Shown here: positions 32,373-42,848 of the stretch, in pieces | How the letters are laid out: every line of letters begins with the position of its first letter | How positions within the stretch are numbered: the first letter of the stretch is position 1 | Made by a program: the position numbers and the translations under genes | DNA from: CAYVUV01 sp964455095 | GTDB taxonomy: Bacteria > Desulfobacterota > Binatia > HRBIN30 > CADEER01 | Length of the DNA: 64,000 nucleotides | Assembly: GCA_964455095.1 (NCBI GenBank) | Contig: CAYVUV010000114.1 | Span: 9,698-73,697 of the forward strand | Direction of reading: 5' to 3' | Notes under the pieces: model-generated | Databases searched by the model: none | The model's input: the letters and a program-made list of their open reading frames with translations, nothing else | What the model was told of the DNA's origin: nothing

Positions 32373-32840
32373 ATGGTGGACTTGCAGGAGCTCGAGGCGA
32401 TTAAGCGGCTCAAGTACAAGTACATGCGCTGCCTCGACGAGAAGCGCTGGGACGAGATGGAGTCGTGCTTCACGGGCGACGCGACAGCGGCCTACGGCGA
32501 CGGGAAGTACTCCTTCTCCTCGCGGGCGCAGATCATCCAGTTCCTGCGCGATGCGTTGGGGCCGAGCAGCATGATCTCGCACCACCGCGTGCATCAGCCG
32601 GAGATCGATTTCACCAGCGCCACGACCGCGACCGGCATCTGGGCCCTCGACGACACGGTCATCGAGACGCGGGCGAACATCACCATCCGCGGCGCGGCGT
32701 ACTATCGCGACGAGTACGTCAAGATCGACGGGCAGTGGAGGATCGCTGCGACCGGCTACGCGCGCATCTACGAGGAAGTGGTCTCGCGCACCGACTTCCC
32801 CAGCCTGCAGCTGACGGCCAATCGCTGGGCGAAGGTCTAG
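32373..32840 (+). CDS. SnoaL-like (NTF2 superfamily) protein
   Basis: 155 aa. NTF2 fold: IKRLKYKYMRCLDEKRWDEM, CFTGDATAAYGDGKY, HHRVHQPEIDF, and the strand GAAYYRDEYVKIDGQWRIAA. It is a distant relative of the other SnoaL-like protein at 30027 (shared layout, low visible identity). Same strand as the alpha/beta hydrolase, 72 bp downstream. Possible small-molecule isomerase, dehydratase or just a binding protein. Confidence 0.82.
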   Translation: MVDLQELEAIKRLKYKYMRCLDEKRWDEMESCFTGDATAAYGDGKYSFSSRAQIIQFLRDALGPSSMISHHRVHQPEIDFTSATTATGIWALDDTVIETRANITIRGAAYYRDEYVKIDGQWRIAATGYARIYEEVVSRTDFPSLQLTANRWAKV

Positions 32841-32856
32841 CCCGATCTTTCTTGTC

Positions 32857-32877
32857 CCCCTCCTTTCCAAGGAGGGG
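32857..32877. terminator. G/C hairpin between convergent genes
   Basis: CCCCTCCTT (32857-32865), loop TCC, AAGGAGGGG (32869-32877). Perfect 9-bp stem lying 16 nt after the SnoaL gene and 11 nt after the aquaporin stop on the other strand, so it can serve both. It is a single copy of the same palindrome as at 14206-14228. Confidence 0.65.
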
Positions 32878-32888
32878 AGCAGACTCGA

Positions 32889-33587
<699 letters not shown>

Positions 33588-33707
33588 GACACCTCCTCTT
33601 GTCGGTTGGGGTCCTCAGACTGCAGGACTCTTTGGCGTCCCCCGGTCGAGCCCATAGTACAAAGGGGCGGCACCTGACCAGAGGTGGGCGGCGGCGGGGG
33701 CCGGTGC

Positions 33708-35243
33708 TCAGATGTACCGCTTCAACTCGGACCACACCTCGGGCAGCGGCCGCTTGAGGCGGCGGCAGACGTAAACCGGCAGGTCGGTTTCGTAGGGCAT
33801 GGCCCAGGGCGACTCGACGGTCTCGGCCTGCTCGACTTCCTCGCAGAGGCGCTGCAGGGCCTCTGCCGGCAGGCCGACGACGATCGTGACCTCGCCGGTT
33901 GCCTCTCCGGGACCCCAGAGCCAGAAGTTGTTGTGCCCGCTGATGGCGGGCGGCAGCCCCTGGCTGGGCCCGAAGAGATTGACGGCCCCGGCTTCGCCGT
34001 AGTTGCCGGCAAAGATGGCGGCGCGGGCGCGCTCGGCGGGCGGCAAGGCGCGGTGGACGCGCGCGATGGTGGCGACCATGTTGTCCCAACCAAAACGGTC
34101 GGCGAGGTGCTGCGACAGCGCGCGGCGCGCGTTGCGCTCTTCCTGCGGGGCATCGATACCCAGCGTCTGCACATAGTGAAATGTCGCCTCGGGCGACAGG
34201 ATGGGCATCGCGAGCGGGGCGAGGGCGGCGCCGATGACGGTGACGGCGAGCAGCGATACCGGCCTGAGCCAGCGCGCGCGCCGATCGGTGAAACGCTCGA
34301 TGGCGACGCCGCCGCCGGCGAGCAGCATCGGGTACGCCGGGGCGAGGTAGTACGCCTTGCCCTGCTGCGCGATCAGCAGCACCAGGATGGCGATGTAGGC
34401 GATGCCGAGGCTGCGATAGGCGCGGCCGTGGCGGGCGAAAAGGAAGTAGCCCAGGCCGGCCAGCCAGATCGGGACCGTGATGGGATTGGTGTAGAGCACT
34501 TGTGCCGCGAGGTATTCGAGCGATGCCATGGCGCGCATCTTCATGCTGCTGGCGTTGTGCACGAACTCGCGCGTCGGGAAACCGTTCGCGACCTGCCAGA
34601 GCACATGCGGCAGGAACAGCAGCAGTGCGATGCCGCCGCCGATCCACAACCACTTGCCGCGCAAGCGCTGGCGCTCGGGTGTCAGCAGGAGTCCGACGCC
34701 GAGGCCGAAGACCAGAAAACCCATGCTGATCTTGTTCATCATGCCGAGCCCGGCGATGACGCCGAACAGTAGCCAATCGCGCGGCGCTCCCGCATCGATC
34801 AGGCGGACCACGACCAGCACGCCGGCGAGCCAGAAGAGCATGTCGAAGGCGTTCATCGAGAAGAAGGTTCCGAGCCCGAGGGCGATCGGCATCGCCAGAC
34901 AGGCCAGCGCGGCGAGTGCCTGAGCGAACCGCCCCCCGCCGAGCTGGCGCGTCAGCACGCCGGTGAGGAACACGGTGGCGGCGCCGGCCAGGATGGCCGG
35001 CAGGCGAATGGCAAACATCGAGTTGCCGAACAGCCCGCGCACGGCGGCGAGGATGAAGATCGACAGCGGCGGGTGGTCGACGTAGCCCCACGCCAGGTGA
35101 TCGGCGCAGGCGAGGTAGTAGAGCTCGTCGCGGAAATAGCCATAGGCCGGGTGGTTCCAGAGGTGGACCGCGACCTTCAGTGATGCCAGGCCGATCAACA
35201 GGAGGACCGCCGTCCGCCGGTGCGATTGATCGGCGCCAGGCAT
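33708..35243 (-). CDS. GT39-family (ArnT/PMT-like) membrane glycosyltransferase
   Basis: 511 aa with about 11-12 membrane helices in the N-terminal two thirds. The first outer loop has the acidic motif YFRDELYYLACADHLAWGYV followed by DHPPLSI, which is the PMT_2 signature (catalytic Asp-Glu). Soluble C-terminal domain (AIFAGNYGEAGAVNLFGPSQ, EVEQAETVESPWAMPYETDL). Such enzymes move a sugar from a polyprenyl-phosphate carrier to lipid or protein outside the membrane. Start ATG 35243 lies 2 nt from the stop of the FG-GAP protein upstream, so the two are translationally coupled, which suggests that protein may be the acceptor (inference). Confidence 0.88.
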   Translation of the reverse strand: MPGADQSHRRTAVLLLIGLASLKVAVHLWNHPAYGYFRDELYYLACADHLAWGYVDHPPLSIFILAAVRGLFGNSMFAIRLPAILAGAATVFLTGVLTRQLGGGRFAQALAALACLAMPIALGLGTFFSMNAFDMLFWLAGVLVVVRLIDAGAPRDWLLFGVIAGLGMMNKISMGFLVFGLGVGLLLTPERQRLRGKWLWIGGGIALLLFLPHVLWQVANGFPTREFVHNASSMKMRAMASLEYLAAQVLYTNPITVPIWLAGLGYFLFARHGRAYRSLGIAYIAILVLLIAQQGKAYYLAPAYPMLLAGGGVAIERFTDRRARWLRPVSLLAVTVIGAALAPLAMPILSPEATFHYVQTLGIDAPQEERNARRALSQHLADRFGWDNMVATIARVHRALPPAERARAAIFAGNYGEAGAVNLFGPSQGLPPAISGHNNFWLWGPGEATGEVTIVVGLPAEALQRLCEEVEQAETVESPWAMPYETDLPVYVCRRLKRPLPEVWSELKRYI

Positions 35244-35245
35244 GA

Positions 35246-37678
35246 TCAGGAGTCCATCAGGCGCCGCAGCAGGGCGCGCAGGTCGGTGGTGTCCACTGTG
35301 CCGTCGCCGTCGGCGTCGGCGCCGGCGTCGCCGTGAAAAGCGCCGCGACCGGTGTCGTCGGCGCGCGCGCCGTCGCCGTCGCGCAGCTCGCGCAGCAACG
35401 CGACGACGTCGGCGGCCGAGACGCGCCGGTCGCCGTTGCCGTCGCCGCGCCGCACCGCGCTGGCGTTCTGCGTCGCGTTGCGCAGCCGGCAGACCGTGCG
35501 GCCGACGGTGAAGACATCGTAGCGCCCGTCGCCGTCGAAGTCGCCGGTGGCGACCCCGCGCGGCGCGACGCTGGCCAGCAGCGGCATCGTGGTACCCAGC
35601 GCGCCGGTGCCGTTGTTGAGCAGCACGGTGGTCAGATCGTTGAGCTGGTCGTTGACGATGGCCTCGGCGAAGCCGTCGTTGTTCAAATCGCGCAGTGTCG
35701 CTTCGGTCGGAAAGGTGCCGGCGGAACGCCGCGGCCCGATAGCGAAGGCGCCATGCCCGTCGTTGAACAGGCTGGTGATGTCGCGCGACACCGCCGAGGA
35801 GGCGAGCAGATCGAGCGCGCCGTCGCCGTTCAGGTCGCCGGGCGCCAGCGTGTGCACCGCGCTGCGCACGGTCAGCGGGATCGGCGCGCCGAAGCCGTTG
35901 GCGCCATCGCCGAAGAAGGTCAGGATGGAGGCGTCGACGGCCTGGTTGACGGCCAGGTCGACCTTGCCATCGCCGTTGAAGTCGCCGGCGGCAATCGTCG
36001 CCGCCTCGCCGGGCAGAGCGATCGGCGCCAGCGGCGTGAAGCCCGCCGCCCGGTCGTTGCGCAGCGCGCGCAGCTGGAAGGGCGCTGGCGATTCGACCAC
36101 GGCCACATCCGGATCGCCGTCGGCATCGAAATCGGCGACGACGAAGCCGCGCGCCCGGGCCGGAATCGATTGCTGTACGGCCGCGTCGAAGTGGCCGTCG
36201 CCGCGGCCGAACAGCAGCGTCAGGTCGGGTGTCTGGTTGAGCGTCGCGATGTCGGCATGGCCGTCGGCGTCGAAGTCGGCGGCGGCGATCGCCACCGGCT
36301 GCGTTCCAAGCGCGAGCGACTCGGCGGGCGGCGCCGGCACCAGGCCGGCTTGCGGTGAGCCGAAGAAGATCGCTGCGACCTGATCCTCGGCGAATGCCGC
36401 GACCGCATCGGGCAGGGTGTCCTCGTCGAAGTCGGCCACGGCGACCCCCACGCCGCCGCCGGGAGCCGGCAGTTGCTCGATCGCGTCGAAGCTGCGACGG
36501 CCGTTGCCGAACAACACCGCGATGGAGGGCTGCGACGCCCCGGGCCCTTCGTTGGCGCTCAGCAGGTCGGCGATCCCGTCGCCGTTGACGTCGGTCGTGC
36601 CGACCGCCACCGGGCTCGACTCGGTGACGTAACCGCGCGCCGGCTCGAACGTGCCGTCGCCGCGACCGCTGATCACAGTGAGGCTCTGCGAGCGCAGATT
36701 GGCGGCAAGGATATCGCGATGGCGGTCGCCGTCGACGTCGGCGACGACCATGTCGATCAGCGCCTGGCCGCCGGTGGCGAGAGACAGCGGTGCGTCGAAG
36801 GAGCCGTCGGGGTGCCCGCGCAGTACGGCGACCGTGTCGTTGCCGGTGATACCGACGATCAGGTCCGGTGTCCCGTCCTCGTCCATGTCGGCCAGGGCGA
36901 GCGGCCCTGCGCCGGGTCCGACGGCGATCTCGCTCCCGTTCCTGATCTCGAACCGGCCGCCGTCGATGCCGTACAGCAGCGAGAGACTGCCGGCGTCGCT
37001 GTTCGAGACCGCTGCGTCGGGTTTGCCGTCGCCGTCGAATTGACCGATCACGACTTCCTGACTGCCCTCCGGAAGCTCGAGGGTCTGGACGAGCTCGAAG
37101 GTGCCTTTGCCGCGTCCCAACATCACCGCCAGACGCCCGCCCGCCTCGTCTTCGAGGGCGACGGCCAGATCGACCGTGTGGTCGCCGTCGAGGTCGCTCA
37201 CCGCGACACCGGTCGGGTCGTGTCCGGGCACGATCAGCGACGGCTCGCTCACCGAGCCGTCGCCGAGCCCGCGCAGCAACCAGATGTTGTCCGACTCCTG
37301 CTCGCTGACCAGCACGTCGGGAATCATGTCGCCGTCGGCGTCGGCGATGGTGACCCGGTGCCCGGCGCCGCCGGAAGGGAAATCGCCGGCCGGGGTGAAC
37401 AGCGGCTCGCCGCCGGCGAGAAAGATGGTGACGGTGAAGGCGAGAAAGTTGGTCAGCACGATGTCGGGGCGCTGGTCGTCGTTCAGATCGCCGAGCGCCA
37501 TCTTGGACGGCACCTCGAAGAGCGATTCGATCGCCGGCTGCGGGAAGGTGATGTTCTGCGCGGCGGCGAGTTGGGGAGCGACGAGGAGCGGGAGGATCAG
37601 CGCGTACCGTCGCGCCGGTCGGGTGACTATCCGGTTCCCTCTCCCGGATGGGAGAGGGCCAGGGTGAGGGGGATTCAC
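35246..37678 (-). CDS. FG-GAP/VCBS repeat protein with dockerin-like end
   Basis: 810 aa from GTG 37678, which has GGAGGA 8 nt upstream. The first 17 residues (VNPPHPGPLPSGRGNRI) are encoded by a dispersed palindrome; a normal signal peptide (YALILPLLVAPQLAAAQ) follows. Then about a dozen FG-GAP units with calcium-binding DxDxDG motifs (DLNDDQRPDIVL, DADGDMIPDVLV, DFDGDGRYDVFT), likely forming a beta-propeller. The C-terminus has two EF-hand-like stretches, GDGNGDRRVSAADVVALLRE and DADGDGTVDTTDLRALLRRL, as in dockerins. Exported, probably surface-bound. Overlapping operon with the GT39 enzyme and a paralogue upstream. Confidence 0.85.
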   Translation of the reverse strand: MNPPHPGPLPSGRGNRIVTRPARRYALILPLLVAPQLAAAQNITFPQPAIESLFEVPSKMALGDLNDDQRPDIVLTNFLAFTVTIFLAGGEPLFTPAGDFPSGGAGHRVTIADADGDMIPDVLVSEQESDNIWLLRGLGDGSVSEPSLIVPGHDPTGVAVSDLDGDHTVDLAVALEDEAGGRLAVMLGRGKGTFELVQTLELPEGSQEVVIGQFDGDGKPDAAVSNSDAGSLSLLYGIDGGRFEIRNGSEIAVGPGAGPLALADMDEDGTPDLIVGITGNDTVAVLRGHPDGSFDAPLSLATGGQALIDMVVADVDGDRHRDILAANLRSQSLTVISGRGDGTFEPARGYVTESSPVAVGTTDVNGDGIADLLSANEGPGASQPSIAVLFGNGRRSFDAIEQLPAPGGGVGVAVADFDEDTLPDAVAAFAEDQVAAIFFGSPQAGLVPAPPAESLALGTQPVAIAAADFDADGHADIATLNQTPDLTLLFGRGDGHFDAAVQQSIPARARGFVVADFDADGDPDVAVVESPAPFQLRALRNDRAAGFTPLAPIALPGEAATIAAGDFNGDGKVDLAVNQAVDASILTFFGDGANGFGAPIPLTVRSAVHTLAPGDLNGDGALDLLASSAVSRDITSLFNDGHGAFAIGPRRSAGTFPTEATLRDLNNDGFAEAIVNDQLNDLTTVLLNNGTGALGTTMPLLASVAPRGVATGDFDGDGRYDVFTVGRTVCRLRNATQNASAVRRGDGNGDRRVSAADVVALLRELRDGDGARADDTGRGAFHGDAGADADGDGTVDTTDLRALLRRLMDS

Positions 37679-37803
37679 TGAGGCTTCCTCCAAGGCATTT
37701 TGCTCATTCGCGCACCTGAGGTTCGCACGCTGCCCTGCGACGACTACGGCTAGGAGAAGGATTTGAATCCCCCTCACCCAACCCTCTCCCATCCCGGAGA
37801 GGG
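37637..37803. repeat. Inverted pair of G/C palindromes between FG-GAP genes
   Basis: Copy A: CCCTCTCCC (37637-37645), GGAT, GGGAGAGGG (37650-37658), then CCAGGGTGAGGGGGATT. Copy B, inverted: AATCCCCCTCACCC, then CCCTCTCC (37782-37789) and GGAGAGGG (37796-37803). The flanks match in reverse complement, giving a composite element of about 167 bp with some 37-40-bp inverted ends. Copy A covers the first codons of the downstream FG-GAP gene. Confidence 0.7.
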
Positions 37804-37864
37804 CCTGGAGTGCCCGGGCGCACGGTTGAAAACACCCACACGACTTCCAGAAGGATCCACCATG

Positions 37865-40234
37865 CTATCCAAAGATGCGGCCCACGATACCGCGCAGATC
37901 CTGGCGATTGACCACGCCATCGCCGTTGGCGTCGAAGGCGGTGGAAGCGGCGCGTTCGGAGGGCACACTGCTGGCGCGGTTGACGGTGCCGGCGAGCGCG
38001 ACGAGGTCGGCGGCGTTGACCGCGTCGTCACCGTTGGCGTCGCCGGGAGAGAAAGCGGCGTCGGCGTTGAGGGCGGCCGCCGGCGCCGTGCCGGTCGCGG
38101 TGAAGTCGTAGCCCCCATCGCCGTCGAAGTCTGCCACGGCGAGCCCGGCCGACAAGGCCCCCAGGCTGTAGCGAATCGGGGCGGCAAAGGTCGCGGCCCC
38201 GGTGGCGGCAAAGACAGCGATCGATGCGGTGCCGTTGTCGGCAACCAGAATGTCCGCGCGCCGATCGCCGTTGACGTCGCGGGCGGCCATGGCGACCGGC
38301 CTGCTCAGGCCCGGGACCGACGAGCGCGTGGCGGAGAAGCCGCCGGCACCGTTGCTGAGCAGGATCTCCAGCGCGTGTGGGACATAGGTCGCTGCGACAT
38401 CGTCGTCGCCGTCGTCGTCGGCGTCGAGCAGGGCGAGGGCGATCGGGTCGCCGTTGAGCGAGGCGCTGCCGGCCACCGTCAACATGCCGCTGGCGCTGCC
38501 GAGCATGACGGTCACGCCATCTGGATCGGTAGTCAGGACCGCCACGTCGGCGCGCGCGTTGCCGTCGAAGTCGGCGCTCGCCAGGGCGATCGGGCTGCCG
38601 GGCAGGGCGACTTTGACCGGCGCCGCGAAGCTGCCCGTGCCATTGCCGCGCAGGACGCTCACCTCGTTGGTCCCCGGCAAGGCTGCGGCGAGGTCGATGG
38701 CGCCGTCGCCGTCGTAGTCGGCGGCCGCAACGGCGCGCGCCGCACCTCCGGCGGGGAGCGGCACGGTCGCGGCAAAGGCGCTGCCGCGGTTGAGCGCCAG
38801 GGCGAGGTTGGTCGCGCTCGGCTCGGCCGTGACGAGGTCGGGGCGGTCGTCGCCGTTGACGTCGGCGAGGACCACCGCGCTGGGGGCGCCCGGCAGCGGA
38901 ACGAGTTGCGGCGCATTGAAGGTCCCGTCGCTGCGGCCGAGGTACGTCGCGACGGCGACCGCTTCGGTCGCAGAAGCGGCGAGGTCGGCGCGCCCGTCGT
39001 TGTTCAGATCGCCCACCGCCACGGGCCCGGCCAGCGCCGCCCCGGGCAGGAGCCGCGCGGCATCGAGATCGGCGCCGTTGCCGAACAGCACCGTGGCGCT
39101 GTGGGCGACGCCGCCGACACCGTTGTTGGCCGACACGATGTCGAGGCGATCGTCGCCGTTGAGGTCGATGGCGCGCAGGGCGATGGGCATACCGTCGGTG
39201 ACGAAGTTGCGCACCGGGAGAAAGCTGCCCCGGTCGTTGCCGAACAGCACGCTGATGGTGTTGCTGCCGCTGTTGGCGACGATGGCGTCGAGGCGTTCGT
39301 CGCCGTTGATGTCGGCGAGCGCGACGCCGATCGGACCCTGCCCGACGCGAAACAGCTGGGCCGGCTCGAAGCGCCCGTCGCCGAGGCCATAGGAGAGGCT
39401 GATCTGCGTTCCGCCGATCGCGGTGGCGACGATATCGAGCACGTCGTCGTCATTCACATAGCCCGCGGCGAGGCCGGTTGGAGCAGTCAGGATCGCCGAT
39501 TCGATCTGCGGGACGAGGGTGCGGTTCTCGCCACCGAGCACCACCGAGACGCTGGCGCGCGATCCGTTGGCCGCGGCCGCGTCGAGCAAATCGTCGCCGT
39601 TGAAGTCGGCGACGACGAGCGACTGGTTGCCGCCGCGCGTGCGCGTGCCCACCGGGGTGTCGAAGGCGCCCTGACCGTTGCCGTAGAGGACGTTGATGCG
39701 CCCGCCCAGCTCGCCGGCCAACGCCTGCACCAGGTCGAGTGCGCCGTCGCCGTCGAAGTCGACGGCCACCACCGGCCACGGATCGTGGCCGCCCAGCACC
39801 TTGCGCGGCGCGTCGAACAGGCCGCCGCCGCGGTTGCGCAGGAACCACATGTTGTCCGACTCTTCCTCGGTCAGCACCAGGTCGGGCAGCGTGTCGGCAT
39901 CGAGTCGCCCCGCCGTGATGCCGAGCGGTCTGCCCACCGTCGGCGCGTCGCCCGCGGGCCGCAGGCGGCCGCCGCCGTCGCCGAGCAGGATGGTCGCCGC
40001 GCTGGTGTCGTAGCTCGCCACGGCGACGTCGAGCTCGTCGTCGAGGTCGAGGTCGACAACCGTGAGGTCGGCGGGCAGGCCGCTGACGGGATAGCGCACG
40101 GCGGCGCGAAACGACACCGGCGGCGGATCGGTGCCCGCCCGTGCATCGGCCGCGAGCAGCAGGGCGAGCAGCGCGGCCGGCAGGTGGGCGCGGTCGAAGG
40201 GGCCCGCGGCGCGGCAGTGACGGCGGCGACTCAC
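37865..40234 (-). CDS. FG-GAP/VCBS repeat protein with dockerin-like end (paralogue)
   Basis: 789 aa, start ATG 40234, signal peptide AALLALLLAADARAG. A paralogue of the next gene on the strand: about a dozen FG-GAP units (DLDLDDELDVAVASYD, DFDGDGALDLVQALAG, DINGDERLDAIVANSG, DYDGDGAIDLAAALPG). C-terminal dockerin-like pair: GDANGDDAVNAADLVALAGT and FDANGDGVVNRQDLRGIVGR. No LPXTG or autosorting tail seen. Extracellular calcium-stabilised propeller; likely adhesion or ligand binding. It starts 43 nt after the di-heme peroxidase stop, so the two are probably co-transcribed. Confidence 0.88.
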   Translation of the reverse strand: MSRRRHCRAAGPFDRAHLPAALLALLLAADARAGTDPPPVSFRAAVRYPVSGLPADLTVVDLDLDDELDVAVASYDTSAATILLGDGGGRLRPAGDAPTVGRPLGITAGRLDADTLPDLVLTEEESDNMWFLRNRGGGLFDAPRKVLGGHDPWPVVAVDFDGDGALDLVQALAGELGGRINVLYGNGQGAFDTPVGTRTRGGNQSLVVADFNGDDLLDAAAANGSRASVSVVLGGENRTLVPQIESAILTAPTGLAAGYVNDDDVLDIVATAIGGTQISLSYGLGDGRFEPAQLFRVGQGPIGVALADINGDERLDAIVANSGSNTISVLFGNDRGSFLPVRNFVTDGMPIALRAIDLNGDDRLDIVSANNGVGGVAHSATVLFGNGADLDAARLLPGAALAGPVAVGDLNNDGRADLAASATEAVAVATYLGRSDGTFNAPQLVPLPGAPSAVVLADVNGDDRPDLVTAEPSATNLALALNRGSAFAATVPLPAGGAARAVAAADYDGDGAIDLAAALPGTNEVSVLRGNGTGSFAAPVKVALPGSPIALASADFDGNARADVAVLTTDPDGVTVMLGSASGMLTVAGSASLNGDPIALALLDADDDGDDDVAATYVPHALEILLSNGAGGFSATRSSVPGLSRPVAMAARDVNGDRRADILVADNGTASIAVFAATGAATFAAPIRYSLGALSAGLAVADFDGDGGYDFTATGTAPAAALNADAAFSPGDANGDDAVNAADLVALAGTVNRASSVPSERAASTAFDANGDGVVNRQDLRGIVGRIFG

Positions 40235-40277
40235 GGCGCGGGACCTTCGACGGCGACCGTTGGTGTGTCCGGCCCAG

Positions 40278-41825
40278 CTACTCGTAGATGGGGAATCGAT
40301 GCGGCCCGACGACGTCCACCGGCAGCTCGCTGGGCACCGTCTGGGGCGCCAGGCTGTCGGTGTCGCGCATGCGCGGATCGGTGAGCGCGATGAGGAACTG
40401 CACCAGGTCGTCGATCTGCGCTTCGGTCAGGTCGATCTTCGTCTGATCGGCACCGGAGCCGAGCACGACGGGATTGCGGCGCTCGAACACGGCCGCCATC
40501 GGCTTCAGCCCCTCGGCGTTGCGCATGTCCTGTTCGATCTGGCTGATGTCGTAGGCCGCATAGGCGGCGGCCGGATCGGTGTGGTGCCGGAGGGCATCCT
40601 CAAGGCGCGTGTACGCGCCGTTGTGCATGTACGGCGCGCTGAGCGCCACACCGCGCAATGGCGGCGTGCGGAACTTGAAGCGGTCGACGCGCCGGAAGCT
40701 GATCTCTTCGAGGCCGAAGTCCCACGTGCTGAAGTCGCGGAAGAGCGTATCCGGGTCGTATTGCGCCGTGCCCGGACCGACCTGCGGCACCCCGATGTTG
40801 TAGTTCTCGAAGTCGCTGAAGAGGTCGCCGCTGTGGCAGCTCGAGCACTTCCCGGTGGTGAAGAAGGTCAGCGCACCGCGCTTGGCGGCGTCGCTCATGG
40901 CGGCGTCGTTGCCGGCGAGGAAATCGTCCCAGGGCGCGTGGGTGAAGATCAAGCTCTCGAGGAAGTGGCCGACGGAATCGGCGATGGCGAGATATGGGAT
41001 GTCCTCGTTGGGGCCGATCTCCGGATCGCCGGAGTACAGCTTCACTTCCGGCCGCCCCTTGGGGTACGCGGCCTCGAACAACGGGCGATACCCGGCCGAA
41101 TCGCTGACTCTGAAGGAGATGCCGTCGCGGATCTCCGGGTTGAGCTCGTCGCGGTCCTCGAACGGCTCGCCGGGGTGGGGAAAGTCGCCGGTCATCTCGA
41201 CCGCCTCGGTGACCGGGATATGCGCTTGCGCGGTCAGGATCGAGCGCGTCAGCAGCACGCGTTCGGGAGCCGGAAACTCGAATCCGAGCGAGGCATCACA
41301 CTCGTTCACGTCTTTCGAGCTCTCGTCGATGAAATGGAAGCGGCCGTTCCACATCTGGCGCGGGAAGAGCGCGGCGTTGATGAGCAACGGCGAGTTGCGG
41401 CTGTTGAGCGGCGAGGCGCGGTCGGGGCCGACGACGTTGCCGTCTTCGCCGGGCGTCGGCGCGTCGTGGCAGGTGATCGACTCGAAGGTCGGCGACAGGT
41501 CGCAGAAGACGCCGCGGGCAATGTTGCGGCCGTCGCCGAACTGGAACGCGGCATGGTGACAGGTGGCGCAGCTGGTCTGCTCGACGCCGCTCATGATCTT
41601 GTCGAAGAAGAGGTTGCGGCCGAGCTCGCGGCGCAGCTCGCGAATCTCCTGCTGCTCGGGGGAAAGACTGGGTTCGGTGAGGACCGGGGATCCCTTGAGT
41701 CCTTGTGCAGTCGCGGCGTCGCGGACCTGCTTCTCGACGCTCGCCGGAGCGGAGCCACCACCGCCGTCATCGCCACACCCCGCCAGAGCCACACAGCAGA
41801 GAAGCACCGCCACCCGTCGGAGCAT
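40278..41825 (-). CDS. Di-heme cytochrome c peroxidase/MauG family lipoprotein
   Basis: 515 aa from ATG 41825, with GGAGG 8 nt upstream. Lipoprotein signal (VAVLLCCVALAGC). Two heme-binding sites: C86-A-T-C-H90 in SCATCHHAAFQFGDGRN and C327-S-S-C-H331 in GKCSSCHSGDLFSD, with ATPEL-like regions replaced by SLSPEQQEIRELRRELGRNLFF. After them come HNGAYTRLEDALRHHTDP and the end TVPSELPVDVV. Family members reduce peroxide or oxidise protein side chains from the periplasm. It is followed by the two FG-GAP proteins, so modification of those proteins is possible but unproven. livF ends 63 nt upstream on the same strand. Confidence 0.9.
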   Translation of the reverse strand: MLRRVAVLLCCVALAGCGDDGGGGSAPASVEKQVRDAATAQGLKGSPVLTEPSLSPEQQEIRELRRELGRNLFFDKIMSGVEQTSCATCHHAAFQFGDGRNIARGVFCDLSPTFESITCHDAPTPGEDGNVVGPDRASPLNSRNSPLLINAALFPRQMWNGRFHFIDESSKDVNECDASLGFEFPAPERVLLTRSILTAQAHIPVTEAVEMTGDFPHPGEPFEDRDELNPEIRDGISFRVSDSAGYRPLFEAAYPKGRPEVKLYSGDPEIGPNEDIPYLAIADSVGHFLESLIFTHAPWDDFLAGNDAAMSDAAKRGALTFFTTGKCSSCHSGDLFSDFENYNIGVPQVGPGTAQYDPDTLFRDFSTWDFGLEEISFRRVDRFKFRTPPLRGVALSAPYMHNGAYTRLEDALRHHTDPAAAYAAYDISQIEQDMRNAEGLKPMAAVFERRNPVVLGSGADQTKIDLTEAQIDDLVQFLIALTDPRMRDTDSLAPQTVPSELPVDVVGPHRFPIYE

Positions 41826-41888
41826 GTTCCGCACCTCCATTGGGGAGAGATACGCGACACCCCCAGGAGCGTCAAGTTGTGGGGGCGC

Positions 41889-42599
<711 letters not shown>

Positions 42600-42653
42600 G
42601 GCGGGTCAGTGCTGGCAGGCGCGAAGACGACCACGTATCGGACGAGGGTCCCT

Positions 42654-42804
42654 TCTCCCGGATGGGAGACGGACAGGATGAGGGGGATACAATTGAAGGG
42701 CGAAGCCACCCCTGACCTGGGGGTTCCATTCAGCACAGAAGCCCTTCGTGGCCTTCGGCATCGTCGAATCCCCCTCACCTTGATCCTCTCCCATCCGGGA
42801 GAGG
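42654..42804. repeat. Inverted pair of G/C palindromes between livG and livF
   Basis: Copy C: TCTCCC (42654-42659), GGAT, GGGAGA (42664-42669), then GGATGAGGGGGATA. Copy D, inverted: AATCCCCCTCACCT, then CCTCTCCC (42785-42792), ATCC, GGGAGAGG (42797-42804). Same type as the pair at 37637. Being inside an operon, it could lower livF expression or stabilise the upstream mRNA. Confidence 0.7.
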
Positions 42805-42848
42805 AAACCCTCTAAGATAGGGCGTGGCAATTTCGCGAAGAGGTGCAC

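Noticed and set aside
37763..40384. 873-codon plus-strand frame opposite the FG-GAP protein
   Set aside because: Antisense of the repeated FG-GAP gene; its regularity only mirrors the DxDxDG repeats.
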